Source: Steroidobacter agaridevorans
GTDB lineage: Bacteria > Pseudomonadota > Gammaproteobacteria > Steroidobacterales > Steroidobacteraceae
Direction: 5' to 3'
DNA: 64,000 bases
NCBI RefSeq assembly: GCF_009932555.1
Contig: NZ_BLJO01000002.1
Location: 713,399-777,398, forward strand
Shown: one piece after another, positions 15,935 to 24,922 of the stretch
Layout: each line of letters begins with the position of its first letter
Position numbering within the stretch: position 1 is the stretch's first letter
The notes under the pieces: generated by a model
The model's database searches: none
What the model saw: the letters and a program-made list of their open reading frames with translations, nothing else
What the model was told of the DNA's origin: nothing
Translations under genes and position numbers: made by a program

Positions 15935-18712
15935 TCAGAACTTGACGCGGGCGCCGACGCTGTAAATCGTCTCGTCGCCCATCAGCCCGAGGACGACTCG
16001 TTCGTTCCCCCAGTAGCTCGAGGTCTTGTTGCGCAGGATGTTCGTGCCGCCGATGTCCACACGCAACGCATCGGTCACGTCGTAGCCGATGCTGAAGTCG
16101 AGACGGCCGGCGGGCCGGACATAGGATAGGAAGACCGGCACATAGGCTTCGTTCACCCGCTCCGGATCGAACGGCCGCAGCGCCACGCCGCCGGTGTTGT
16201 CGGCGTTGATGTATTTGGAGCGATGGGTCCAGATCAAGCGGCCGCTGATGGCGGACTTGTCGTAGAGCAAGCCGACCGTGTAATTGTATTTGGACACGCC
16301 CACCAGGGGATTGCCCGCGAGCGGATCGTCGCCCTTGATCTCCGAATCCGCCAGCGTGAATGCGCCCTGCACGCCGACGCCCGACCACGCTCCCGGCAGG
16401 AAATCGAAGAAATACTGGGCACTGACTTCGAGACCTTGCAAGTCCACCGAGCCGACATTGCGCGGGCTGGAGATCAGGTAATTGAGTCCGTCGATCGTCT
16501 CCTGAGTGCTCGAGGTGACGACACGGTCCTTGATCGAGCGATAGTAACCAGTCACCGCGGCATAGCCGCTGTCGAAGTAATATTCCGCCGTCAGGTCGAT
16601 GCTGTCCGATGTCTGCGGCTTCAGATTGGGGTTGCCGCGCGTGCCGTTGTTGAGCAGAAACACATTGCCCACCAGCGTCAGCGATTCAGCGGGATTGAGC
16701 GACGCAAAATCCGGGCGCCTCATCGAGCGCGAATAGGTCAGGCGCGTCTGGAACGAATTCGGGAACACTAGCCGCGCCGTCGCCGCCGGCAGGACGTCGA
16801 CGTCCGATGTATCGGCCCGCACCGGACTGAAGGTGCTGCCCGTCCGCTCGAAGCCTTCGATGGTCCGCTCGGTCTTGACCACTCGCGTGCCGATTACGCC
16901 GTCCAGCGTCAGCGATCCCAGCGGAATCTCATAGGCGCCCTCGACGTAGGCGGCATATGTCGGCTCTTCGGCATTGAATTCCTTGGTCGGCTCGTAGTCG
17001 GGCTGCCGCAGCGGCAGGTTGAACAGGCTGCGCAACTCGTTGCGACCGCGCTCCGAGCGGAGATAGGCCGGGTTCACGCCGAGAAACTCGGCCCCGCCGT
17101 TGAGCCTCGGCGCCTCCCCAATCACGCCCAGGAAATCGGGTGACAGCGGCAGGCTGGAGATCAGCCGCGCGTTCGCCTCGGTCGGGGTGCCGATGTTTCC
17201 AAAGCCGATCGACTGGACCGTGTTGGTCTGTCGCACCTCCTGAAATCGCGTCTCGCGTCTGGCGTAGCGCAGGCCCGTCTTGACCTTGGGAACGATGCCA
17301 CCCAGCTCGAACTCTCCATCGAGCCGCGCCTGGAGCAGTTCGCCCTCGCCGAGCGTGTAATTCTGGTTGATCGAGTTGCGCAGCGAGAGGTTCGCCGAGC
17401 TCAACGGAATCGAGGGATCGATCGTGAACGACGGACCGTCGTCGTCATCCAACTCGACGAAGATCGTCGGCACGCGCTGACCGACCTCGGCGTTGAAGTT
17501 CTCCAGGAACGATCGCGACGTTTGATAGGCCACGTCGAACATGACTTTCGCGCGATCCCGCTCCCAGTTCAAACCGCCCGCGATCATCTTGTTTCGCTGA
17601 GTCACGTCCTCCGACGAGGAGTTCTGGTTGATCACGACATTGTCGAAGCGCGCGCTCTCGAGCTCGCACACTCGCCGCACCGTGAATGGCTGGATCGACA
17701 CCGTTCCATCGGCATTGTTGACCAGCGTCGGGTTGGTGCCCTGGGCATTCACGCGAGCGTCGAAGCAATAGTCGCTGACCGTGACGTCGGACATCCGCGA
17801 GTTGTTGGTGAAGGGCTGCGGATTGAAACCGGCAAAGCCGGTCGTGCTGCGGAAATGCGTGTAGAGGCCGTCTGCGTAGACCTGCAGCGCCGGCGTCGCC
17901 TGCCACTGGACCGCCGCATTCGCTTGCTTCCGGTCGATGTCGCCCACATCGGGCATATTTCTCAGCACCTGAGGAACGAGCAGGTCGGGCACGTTGAGCG
18001 GGGCCACGCCCGAATAGCGGCGTTCGCTCAGGTTGGAAACGCTGCGGATGTTCTCGGCGCGAGAATAGGTCGCGTTGATCAGGGCGCCGATTTCGCCGAT
18101 CGACGTATCGGTCGTGCCTGCCGCAAGCACGCCGAACTGCGGGTTGTGCGCATCGGCAATGTCGGCGTAGTTGTCTCGTGCTGTTACGACCAGCGTCGGT
18201 TCGCTGAAACTGAACGGGCGGTTGAGCCGCAGGTCGAGCGCACCGGCCACGCCGCCCTCGATCTGATCCACCGTCTGCGACTTGAACGCATCGATGCGAG
18301 CGAGCGCCTCGGCCGGCACATCTTGCAGATCGAAGCCGCGCCCGGTTGTTGTGATCACCTCGCGCCCATTCACCGTCGTCAGGATGTCGGTCAAGCCGCG
18401 AATGCGCACACCCGACAGCTCGTTGTTGCGGTCGTTCTGCACCTGAATGCCGGGCACGCGCTGGAGCGCGGCGGCGACGGTGGGATCGGGCAGCTTGCCG
18501 ATGTCGGTCGCGACGATCGAGTCGACCACCTGCACCGAATCGCGTTTCACTTCCGCCGCGCGTTCGAGCGACTGGCGAACGCCAGTCACAACGACTTCTT
18601 CATAGTCCGCCGGCGCCGTTGCGTCTGGCGCCGCCCCACTCTCCTGGGCCATGACGGGAATGGAAACAAACACAGCCGTGGCCGACACGGCGCTAAGGAG
18701 CTTGAGCCGCAT
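15935..18712 (-). CDS. TonB-dependent outer-membrane receptor
   Basis: The 925-residue product has a signal peptide (about 1-22), a TonB box-like EEVVVTG near 40, a plug domain (about 55-175: VVDSIVATDIGKLPDPTVAA, RVPGIQV, VRIRGL, GREVITT) and a 22-strand-type barrel. It ends in YSVGARVKF with the C-terminal phenylalanine needed for barrel insertion. The sequence type (Caulobacter-like receptor with internal LNPAESLTL and RGNPNLKPQTS motifs) is usually linked to uptake of carbohydrates or similar large nutrients; the ligand is unknown. ATG 18712 has GGGGG just upstream; a TTG at 18721 is the alternative. No carbohydrate enzymes flank it. Confidence 0.93.
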   Translation of the reverse strand: MRLKLLSAVSATAVFVSIPVMAQESGAAPDATAPADYEEVVVTGVRQSLERAAEVKRDSVQVVDSIVATDIGKLPDPTVAAALQRVPGIQVQNDRNNELSGVRIRGLTDILTTVNGREVITTTGRGFDLQDVPAEALARIDAFKSQTVDQIEGGVAGALDLRLNRPFSFSEPTLVVTARDNYADIADAHNPQFGVLAAGTTDTSIGEIGALINATYSRAENIRSVSNLSERRYSGVAPLNVPDLLVPQVLRNMPDVGDIDRKQANAAVQWQATPALQVYADGLYTHFRSTTGFAGFNPQPFTNNSRMSDVTVSDYCFDARVNAQGTNPTLVNNADGTVSIQPFTVRRVCELESARFDNVVINQNSSSEDVTQRNKMIAGGLNWERDRAKVMFDVAYQTSRSFLENFNAEVGQRVPTIFVELDDDDGPSFTIDPSIPLSSANLSLRNSINQNYTLGEGELLQARLDGEFELGGIVPKVKTGLRYARRETRFQEVRQTNTVQSIGFGNIGTPTEANARLISSLPLSPDFLGVIGEAPRLNGGAEFLGVNPAYLRSERGRNELRSLFNLPLRQPDYEPTKEFNAEEPTYAAYVEGAYEIPLGSLTLDGVIGTRVVKTERTIEGFERTGSTFSPVRADTSDVDVLPAATARLVFPNSFQTRLTYSRSMRRPDFASLNPAESLTLVGNVFLLNNGTRGNPNLKPQTSDSIDLTAEYYFDSGYAAVTGYYRSIKDRVVTSSTQETIDGLNYLISSPRNVGSVDLQGLEVSAQYFFDFLPGAWSGVGVQGAFTLADSEIKGDDPLAGNPLVGVSKYNYTVGLLYDKSAISGRLIWTHRSKYINADNTGGVALRPFDPERVNEAYVPVFLSYVRPAGRLDFSIGYDVTDALRVDIGGTNILRNKTSSYWGNERVVLGLMGDETIYSVGARVKF

Positions 18713-18788
18713 ATCCCCCAACCTTTTGTACGTTTTGCGTTGTTCGCCGCCTCACATCCGGCGATCCGATGTGGCGACTATTGGCGGA

Positions 18789-18817
18789 TTAATATTATAA
18801 AGCTGAGAAATCGTCAA
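18789..18817 (-). promoter_or_regulatory. Candidate promoter for the TonB-dependent receptor
   Basis: Read leftward, TTGACG (18817-18812) and TATTAA (18794-18789) are 17 bases apart; an overlapping TATAAT lies in the spacer. The -35 box overlaps the stop codon of the DedA gene. The start GTTGACGATT is identical to that of the candidate promoter at 7724-7751. Confidence 0.4.
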
Positions 18818-19392
18818 CTGCCGCCCGATCCGGGGGCCGCTACCGATCTGGCAAGCCACCAGCGGCGCAGCAGGATGCAGCTCGCCAGAAGCATCAGCCC
18901 CGCGACGATGTGTTTCTCATGCCGATGCAGCTCTTCGATCCACTGGGCTGCGACATGCGTCCCGGCGTAACCGATCGACGCAAACACTACCGACCAGATC
19001 GCCGCGGCCAACAGATCGAGCTTGAAGTAGTGCCTAGCATTCATTCCGCTCATGCCGATGGCCATGGGCAGCGCTATGCGCAAGCCCCACATGAAGCGCA
19101 TGCCAAGAACAACCAGAGTGCCGCGTTGTTCGATGAGGCGTAACGCCGTATCGATCTTGGAACGCAGCTTCGGCCGGCGCATCAGAAATCGAGCTCCATG
19201 TCGGCGGCCGAACTGAAAATACAACTGGTCGCTGATCACGCCAGCGACGAACGCCGTGGCGATCACCCAGGGCAGCTCCAGATAACCTCGATGGGCTGCG
19301 AATCCGCCGAGCAGCAGCATGCTTTCGCCTTCGGCCAGGCAACCAACGAACACAGCCAGATAGCCGTATTGTTGAAGCAGGCTCGATAACAT
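18814..19392 (-). CDS. DedA family membrane protein
   Basis: The 192-residue protein has about five hydrophobic helices and the VTT/DedA signature: the acidic AEGESMLLLGGFAAHRGYL near 20-38 and RFMWGLRIALPMAIGMSGM near 98-116. DedA proteins are inner-membrane lipid scramblases/flippases, some of them moving undecaprenyl phosphate or phosphatidylethanolamine. Lipid carrier recycling would suit the polysaccharide locus elsewhere in the window, but no link is visible. The gene is upstream of the TonB receptor gene in the same direction and separated by about 100 bases containing a likely promoter. Confidence 0.88.
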   Translation of the reverse strand: MLSSLLQQYGYLAVFVGCLAEGESMLLLGGFAAHRGYLELPWVIATAFVAGVISDQLYFQFGRRHGARFLMRRPKLRSKIDTALRLIEQRGTLVVLGMRFMWGLRIALPMAIGMSGMNARHYFKLDLLAAAIWSVVFASIGYAGTHVAAQWIEELHRHEKHIVAGLMLLASCILLRRWWLARSVAAPGSGGS

Positions 19393-19562
19393 CGGTAGGT
19401 TTGCCGACAGCTGTTAGCGGTGCGGGTCATCATGCGCAACGCCAAGGAAAAACGCTTCGCGTGACCATGCCTCACGGACTTCCCGAACTACGGATTGGGG
19501 GCCGTTTTGCCGAGATTTTCGTGGGCAGCTATGATGCCTCGAAACCAGACCGAGGGACTCCC

Positions 19563-21191
19563 ATGCACTGGACGGCTTTTCGGGGCGTGATCGCGGCGGC
19601 GGCCTTGGTCTTATCGGCGGTCTGTCATGCGCAGGACATCGAGCGCATGGATCAGATCGTGCAGCATCTGGTCGATGGCAAGCAGTTCATGGGCTCGGTG
19701 CTGGTGGCGCGTGCCGACCAGATCGTGCTCCATAAGGCGTACGGAAGCGCCAACCTGGAATGGGACATCGCGAACACCCCGACGACGAAGTACCGCATCG
19801 GCTCGATCACGAAGCAGTTCACGAGCGCGAGCATCCTCCTGCTGGAGGAACGCGGGAAACTCAAACTGGACGATCCCGTCAAGAAACATTTCGCCGAGGC
19901 GCCGGCCACGTGGGACAGCGTCACGCTCGAGCATCTGCTGACTCATACGTCCGGCATTCCGAATTTCACCAGTTTCCCCGAGTACCAGAAACTCAAGCAG
20001 TTCCAAACGCCGCTGACGGACCTCATCGGCCTGTTCAAGGACAAGCCGCTCGAGTTCGCCCCGGGCGAGAAGATGGCTTACTCGAACTCGGGCTACCTGC
20101 TGCTCGGTTACGTCATCGAGAAGGCTTCCGGGATGTCGTATGCCGACTTCGTTCAAGCAAACATCTTTACGCCGCTCGGCATGAAGGATTCGGGTTACGA
20201 CTCGAATGCGTCGATCATCCCTCGCCGGGCGGCTGGCTACACGCGCAGCGGTGAGTCGCTGGTCAATGCCGATTTCGTGCATATGAGCATCCCGCATGCC
20301 GCAGGCGGCTTGTACTCGACCACCGAGGATCTGCTGCGTTGGCAGCGCCAGCTATACGGCGGCAAGCTGCTGTCAGGCGCATCGCTGACGAAAATGACCA
20401 CCCCTTTCAAGAACGACTATGCGCTCGGCCTCGCCGTGCAGACCGGCAAGCGCAAGATGTACAGCCATGGCGGCGGCATCGAAGGCTTCAACACACTTCT
20501 GGCCTACTACCCTGACACGCAAGTCTCTGTAGTGGCGCTCGCCAACTTGAACGGCGGCGCTCCGGCGGAGATTGCCGCGAAGCTCGGCTCTCTGGCGCAT
20601 GGCGAGACGATCACGCTGACTCACGAGCGCAAGGAAATCGCCGTCCCTCGGGCAGTGCTCGAAAGATACGTCGGTACTTATGCGTTGTCGCCGCAGGTGA
20701 ACGTCATGGTGACGCTCGACGGCGATCAACTGGTGACCCAGGTCTCGGGCCAGATACGGGCGGCGGCGTTTGCGGAATCGCCAACGCGTTTCTTTCTCAA
20801 AATCGTCGACGCGCAGTGGGAGTTCGTGGAAACCGATGGCAAGGTGACGCACGTCGTCCTCCATCAGGGAGGGCGCGAGACCAAAGCACAGCGCACCAGC
20901 GATACGGTTGCGGTGAAACGTGAGATCACTCTGCCGGCCAATGCGTTGAAAAAATTTGTGGGAACCTATCAGCTACGGCCCGGTTTCGACCTGGTCATCA
21001 AGCTCGAGGGCGAGCAGCTCGTCCTGAACCCGACGGGACAAAAGTCCGATCGTCTCTACGCCGAATCTGCGGACACCTTCTTCAGCAAGGTCGTCGACGC
21101 CTCGATTCAGTTCCATGGCAACGATCAAGGCGAGATCACGCACCTGACGTTGAACCAGGGGCAGTTCAAGGGGGATGCGCGGAGGAAGTGA
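19563..21191 (+). CDS. Exported serine hydrolase with duplicated C-terminal module
   Basis: The 542-residue product starts at ATG 19563, preceded by GAGGGA, and has a signal peptide (about 1-23, ending CHAQ). The beta-lactamase-like domain holds S-I-T-K in RIGSITKQFT, Y-S-N in AYSNSGYL and YSHGGGIEGF. The C-terminus has two tandem copies of a DUF3471-like beta module: LERYVGTYALSPQVNVMVTL (about 363 on) and LKKFVGTYQLRPGFDLVIKL (about 460 on). Each is followed by a matching FFxKxVDAxxxF and THxxLxQG segment. It is more distant from the three paralogues at 4-10 kb. Substrate unknown; family members act on peptides or esters in the periplasm. Confidence 0.88.
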   Translation: MHWTAFRGVIAAAALVLSAVCHAQDIERMDQIVQHLVDGKQFMGSVLVARADQIVLHKAYGSANLEWDIANTPTTKYRIGSITKQFTSASILLLEERGKLKLDDPVKKHFAEAPATWDSVTLEHLLTHTSGIPNFTSFPEYQKLKQFQTPLTDLIGLFKDKPLEFAPGEKMAYSNSGYLLLGYVIEKASGMSYADFVQANIFTPLGMKDSGYDSNASIIPRRAAGYTRSGESLVNADFVHMSIPHAAGGLYSTTEDLLRWQRQLYGGKLLSGASLTKMTTPFKNDYALGLAVQTGKRKMYSHGGGIEGFNTLLAYYPDTQVSVVALANLNGGAPAEIAAKLGSLAHGETITLTHERKEIAVPRAVLERYVGTYALSPQVNVMVTLDGDQLVTQVSGQIRAAAFAESPTRFFLKIVDAQWEFVETDGKVTHVVLHQGGRETKAQRTSDTVAVKREITLPANALKKFVGTYQLRPGFDLVIKLEGEQLVLNPTGQKSDRLYAESADTFFSKVVDASIQFHGNDQGEITHLTLNQGQFKGDARRK

Positions 21192-21233
21192 TTTCTTGCG
21201 ATGAAGTAAGCCGTCTATGACTGCCCCGCGCGC

Positions 21234-22529
21234 TCACGGAGGCCCGGTCTCGCCAGCGCACGCCTTCGCGCGCGCCAGGAGCAACTCCCGCTCGCGCACA
21301 TTTTGCGCCATGACTGCCGCTCGCCCAAACTCCTTGTAAGCCTCCTCCACGCGCCCGAGCTTGCTCAGCAGATCGCCGCGCACGCTCGGCAACAGGTGAT
21401 ACCCCCGCAGAGCCGGCTCGTCTGTCAAAGCATCTATCAGCTCGAGACCCGCCTCCGCGCCGAAAGCCATACCTACCGCGATCGCGCGGTTTAACTCTAC
21501 GAGCGGCGATTGCGTGATCTCGACCAACGCGTCGTAGAGGGCGACGATTTTTTTCCAGTCCGTCTCGTCGGCCGAACGAGCTTGCGCGTGGCACGCAGCA
21601 ATCGCCGCCTGTAGCGCATAGGGTCCAAGCGGACTGGCGAGCGCTTCGGCACGAGCGAGTGCGGCGAGGCCCCGATGCACCAGAAGCTGGTCCCAGCGGG
21701 AGCGGTCCTGATCGAGAAGCAGGATCGGCTCCCCCGACGGACCGAGGCGCGCGCTAGCGCGTGAAGAATGTAGCTCCATCAGTGCTACGAGGCCGTGAAC
21801 CTCGGCGTTGTCGGGTACCCGTTCGGCCAGAATCCGAGCCAACCGCAGGGCTTCTTCGCAAAGCTCCAGGCGCATCCAGTCTTTACCCCGGGTAGCCGCG
21901 TAGCCCTCGTTGAAGATGAGATAGATCACTTCGAACACCGAGGGCAACCGGTCAGCAAGATCCTCGCCACGCGGTATCTCAAAAGGCACGCGGGCCTCCG
22001 CCAGAGTTCGTTTCGCGCGAACGATACGTTGCGCGATGGTCGTTTCCGGGACGAGAAATGCCCGGGCGATCTGATCCGTCGTGAGCCCGCCGAGAAGACG
22101 CAGTGTGAGTGCTACTCGCGCTTCTTTCGAAAGCACCGGGTGACACGCAATCAGAATGAGGCGCAGGAGTTCGTCATCGACGCCCTCGTCGCTATCCGCT
22201 TCGATTTCGTGACGGTCGGCCGATGTGCCATTGGTGGCGTCGCTTTGGATGCGCGCATGGGTCCGATCCAACATCCCACGCCGGCGCAGCTGATCGATGG
22301 CGCGGTTCTTTGCAGCCGCCATCAGCCACGCACCGGGATTGTTCGGAACACCGGTGCCCGGCCAACGCTCGAGCGCCGCGAGGAGCGCTTCCTGAGCGAG
22401 ATCCTCAGCAAGGCTGAGATCGCGCACGACGCGAACGAGACCACCGAGCAGCCGAGCTGACTCGATCCGCCAGACCGCTTCGATGGTCTCTCTCGTGACT
22501 GACTCTCGCATCGATGGGCACCAATTCAA
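21234..22529 (-). CDS. ECF sigma factor of the YCII-linked (ECF42-like) type
   Basis: The 431-residue product has sigma region 2 (about 22-95: LAEDLAQEALLAALERWPG, AWLMAAAKNRAIDQLRRR) and region 4 (about 130-190: LRLLGGLTTDQIARAF then PETTIAQRIVRAKRTL). A long C-terminal extension with TPR-like helices (DUF6596 type) replaces an anti-sigma factor in this group. The upstream gene encodes a YCII/DGPF-domain protein, the usual partner. TTG 22529 overlaps that gene's stop as TTGA and has GAGGGA six bases upstream, so I prefer it to ATG 22511. Confidence 0.92.
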   Translation of the reverse strand: MNWCPSMRESVTRETIEAVWRIESARLLGGLVRVVRDLSLAEDLAQEALLAALERWPGTGVPNNPGAWLMAAAKNRAIDQLRRRGMLDRTHARIQSDATNGTSADRHEIEADSDEGVDDELLRLILIACHPVLSKEARVALTLRLLGGLTTDQIARAFLVPETTIAQRIVRAKRTLAEARVPFEIPRGEDLADRLPSVFEVIYLIFNEGYAATRGKDWMRLELCEEALRLARILAERVPDNAEVHGLVALMELHSSRASARLGPSGEPILLLDQDRSRWDQLLVHRGLAALARAEALASPLGPYALQAAIAACHAQARSADETDWKKIVALYDALVEITQSPLVELNRAIAVGMAFGAEAGLELIDALTDEPALRGYHLLPSVRGDLLSKLGRVEEAYKEFGRAAVMAQNVRERELLLARAKACAGETGPP

Positions 22530-22954
22530 CGTTTCCCTCTGAAAGTTTCGCTCCAGGTGGGAGCGGCTTTACGAATCACCTCGAGGTACTGGGGCGGGAT
22601 ATCGGATGGCTCCGTCATGGGGTGAATCGTGAGCACATCGGCGGCGCCCAGTCCAACCGGGCAACGAAGCGCCCACTGGGTCGCATCCTCCAGCGAGGGT
22701 ACGTCTATCAGATAGAAGCCGCCGACCAGTTCCTTGGACTCTACAAAGGGCCCGTCGAGAACGGTGCGCTTGCCCTTCGATACACCAACCCGTACCCCTT
22801 TGCGGGCAGGATTCAGCCCTTCCGAGGCGACGAGCACCCCGGCCCGGTGCATTTCTTCGTTGAACCGCATGTAAGCGGCGAAGGTCTCGTCGTCGACGGG
22901 CCGGTCGGACGCCGGCGCCTGCGGATCAGAGGCGGCTGTGATGAGAAATCGCAT
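22526..22954 (-). CDS. YCII-related (DGPF domain) protein
   Basis: The 142-residue product is a YCII/DGPF ferredoxin-like-fold protein: MRFLITA start, FNEEMHRAGVLVASEGLNP, TVLDGPFVESKELVGGFYLIDVPS and the final PPQYLEVIRK. Such genes are almost always next to ECF42-type sigma genes, and the product is thought to be a target or signal partner of the sigma factor. AGGAGA seven bases upstream of ATG 22954 fixes the start. The upstream 244 bases (22955-23198) contain no gene I can support and presumably hold the promoter. Confidence 0.93.
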   Translation of the reverse strand: MRFLITAASDPQAPASDRPVDDETFAAYMRFNEEMHRAGVLVASEGLNPARKGVRVGVSKGKRTVLDGPFVESKELVGGFYLIDVPSLEDATQWALRCPVGLGAADVLTIHPMTEPSDIPPQYLEVIRKAAPTWSETFRGKR

Positions 22955-23198
22955 CTTTGGTCTCCTGTAGTCACGCCGGCTCGCCGGAAGCCCCAAGAGC
23001 ATCGGTGCCGGTCTTGCCCGGATACGACGAATGACGGCCGGTCCGATCGACGTCCCGCCGATCTTTTTTTTGGGCCCGCGATTGCAGCTGATCCACGAGC
23101 TACAAGAAGTCAAGTCAGAGACCGGCCTGGAGCCGATGGCCACGATACCCGGATAAATAACAACAACAACCCCGTGGAGCAGTCATCCAGCCTACGGA

Positions 23199-23732
23199 CT
23201 ATTCAATTGCATCCGTTACTCTGAGCAGCAGGTTTCCATCCGGCGTACAGAACTCCCTCGATCTGTATGCGCCTCGTTTGATTCGCGTCAGTTGCGTTGC
23301 GGGCACGAACCGCTCCCCATAATTGGGCAACTCCCAGGCATCGATAACAGTCGCCTGCCCGCTCTCCAAGATATCGGCGAGCAGCAATTCCATATCGACA
23401 AGATACAACGCGTCCTTGAGGAGCAATACAAACAGGTCTTTCGAATTGCCGGCTGGAAGACCGTCGCGAATATCTTTCAGCAGGCGCTGGGCAGGAGATG
23501 AAGCACCCTTCGCCCGCGGACGAATCCGCTCCTCCAGCTTTCGCACCAACGTCGCCGGTTCCACGACGATCGCGTAGTGGTCGGCACGATAATAGTAGAA
23601 CTCCTGCAGCGTTCTCTTTTGCAGAGTGATCCTGCTGGTCGGATAGTCGGTGTTTCCTTTCGTGTCGGCCGAGCACCCCGCCTCGGCCTTGAAAGCCAGC
23701 CAACATAGGAGCAGAACGAAACAGCTTCTCAT
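23199..23732 (-). CDS. Exported protein of unknown function
   Basis: The 177-residue product begins MRSCFVLLLCWLAFKAEAGC, a signal peptide of about 18 residues; the final A-E-A-G-C could be read as an imperfect lipobox. The mature protein has mixed alpha/beta character with LQEFYYYRADHYAIVVEP, SPAQRLLKDIRDGL and a beta-rich end. I do not recognise a family. It stands alone between the sigma/YCII pair and the toxin-antitoxin pair. TTG 23744 would add four residues; ATG 23732 is preferred. Confidence 0.6.
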   Translation of the reverse strand: MRSCFVLLLCWLAFKAEAGCSADTKGNTDYPTSRITLQKRTLQEFYYYRADHYAIVVEPATLVRKLEERIRPRAKGASSPAQRLLKDIRDGLPAGNSKDLFVLLLKDALYLVDMELLLADILESGQATVIDAWELPNYGERFVPATQLTRIKRGAYRSREFCTPDGNLLLRVTDAIE

Positions 23733-23872
23733 GACGATACCCAAGCGCTACGCAGCCATGAGTTCTTTCTGTCGGCCTCGGATGGCTTCGCAGGCAGGAT
23801 TGGTGCCCCTGAGCGGAGCTGGGTTGAACCGAGTCCTTGAAACGCTGAGGGAATGGAACGCCTTACCGGCAC

Positions 23873-24313
23873 TCAGGAATCGGGTAAATTGTCGACCCAT
23901 GGATTGAACACCGGCACGCGCGCCTTTGCATATTCGGCAGTATCACGCGAGACGACTGTGAGACCGTGATGCTGACCGGTCGCAGCGATGATGAGATCGG
24001 GTTGCGGGAAGGTATGTCCGCTCTTGCGCCCTTCCTCAACCATGAGTCGCCACTTGAACATGACGTCCTCGCTGACCGCGAGCGCTCGCCCCTCAAACAT
24101 CGGGCGAACTTTGTTAGTAAGCCAGTCCGTGAGTTCGGAGCGGCGCCCGGGATCGGGAACGAGCTCTATACCAAAGCGGATCTCGGCCAGCGTCACGATG
24201 CTGATATGAAGTAGCTCGAGGGGTTGGCTCGCGACGAACGCAAGTACCTTACGTTCCGGCCTTGGCCGACGGAGCTCCGAGAGAATGTTAGTGTCCAGCA
24301 GCCAACCTGTCAC
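23873..24313 (-). CDS. VapC-like PIN-domain toxin
   Basis: The 146-residue product is a PIN-domain ribonuclease: LLDTNILSELRRP (first acidic residue D7), TLAEIRFGIE (second), QPDLIIAATGQHHGLTVVSRD (third and fourth acidic positions) are all present. VapC toxins cleave tRNA or rRNA. The GTG start overlaps the antitoxin stop as GTGA. The catalytic residues are complete, so the toxin should be active. Confidence 0.93.
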   Translation of the reverse strand: MTGWLLDTNILSELRRPRPERKVLAFVASQPLELLHISIVTLAEIRFGIELVPDPGRRSELTDWLTNKVRPMFEGRALAVSEDVMFKWRLMVEEGRKSGHTFPQPDLIIAATGQHHGLTVVSRDTAEYAKARVPVFNPWVDNLPDS

Positions 24314-24633
24314 AGAGAGATATCTCGTACGGGCATGGGTTCCCGCTTGGGCGCGATATCGACATCACGATAAGGCGATGCTTGCATCGCCGCTATGAGC
24401 GCCTCACCGGTCACGTCGCCCTTCATGCGTCGAAAGTCCTCAGCGGCGATTACTACCACTTCATCGCGCCCATGCACGGTCACGTGCTGCGGCCCTTCGC
24501 TTCTGACCTTGCGCACGAGTTCGCTGAACCGCGCCTTGGCGTCCTGCAGGACCCAATATCCCCGTCGATTCTTCGCAGCCGCGCGCTGAGGCTTCTTGGG
24601 TGCTCCGGATTTGGATTTTGGTGACCTAGTCAT
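24310..24633 (-). CDS. Phd/YefM-family antitoxin
   Basis: The 107-residue product has a basic, low-complexity N-terminus (1-25), then a Phd/YefM DNA-binding fold (about 27-75: YWVLQDAKARFSELVRKV, PQHVTVHGRDEVVVIAAEDF), then a C-terminal tail that would wrap the PIN toxin. It is the partner of VapC, coupled by GTGA. The ATG lies inside a perfect palindrome, which suggests autoregulation and little or no leader. The frame is open upstream of 24633, but the earlier residues do not resemble the family. Confidence 0.87.
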   Translation of the reverse strand: MTRSPKSKSGAPKKPQRAAAKNRRGYWVLQDAKARFSELVRKVRSEGPQHVTVHGRDEVVVIAAEDFRRMKGDVTGEALIAAMQASPYRDVDIAPKREPMPVRDISL

Positions 24634-24642
24634 GCTGACTAG
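24626..24642. promoter_or_regulatory. Perfect palindrome over the antitoxin start codon
   Basis: CTAGTCA-TGC-TGACTAG is a perfect seven-base inverted repeat with a three-base centre; the antitoxin ATG (24633-24631) is within it. GCTAAT-like sequence next to it may be part of the -10 region. Antitoxin repression at such sites is established for Phd/YefM systems. Confidence 0.55.
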
Positions 24643-24688
24643 ATTAGCATGTCTCGTAAGCTGCTGCGGCGGCCTCTTCTCGCTTGTT

Positions 24689-24922
24689 TTATCTTGCGAA
24701 AATGGCGGCTGAATGTTCGCAATTATTTGATTCAAAAAGATTTTTTGTGACTTTACGCAGACTGAACCGGAAGAATTCTTCCACCTCGCGCACTCGACGC
24801 GTCGCGTCCTCAGCGAGCCAATCGAGACGACCTTTTCCCATTCTGCGCGCCGCCATTCGGGCCTCCATCAGATTTGCATTCATTCGACAGACCGTCAAAA
24901 GATGCTGAATTTTACGGATCAT
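24689..24922 (-). CDS. Possible small protein of unknown function
   Basis: This 77-residue reading frame begins MIRKIQHLLTVCRMNANLME and is rich in Arg, Lys and Glu with a helical middle (RRVREVEEFFRFSLRKVTK). Its ATG overlaps the end of the 24912-25763 gene by 11 bases, which favours translational coupling. No homologue comes to mind, and it could be a chance frame in an accessory region. Confidence 0.35.
   Translation of the reverse strand: MIRKIQHLLTVCRMNANLMEARMAARRMGKGRLDWLAEDATRRVREVEEFFRFSLRKVTKNLFESNNCEHSAAIFAR

Noticed and set aside
17522..18970. 482-codon plus-strand frame within the TonB receptor gene
   Set aside because: Antisense to a well-supported receptor with plug and barrel; composition (Arg, His, Ala) is that of a shadow frame.
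24626..24642. Palindrome near a tRNA-linked island as a recombinase core site
   Set aside because: It covers a Phd-type antitoxin start codon, for which autoregulation is the simpler explanation; no integrase is present.
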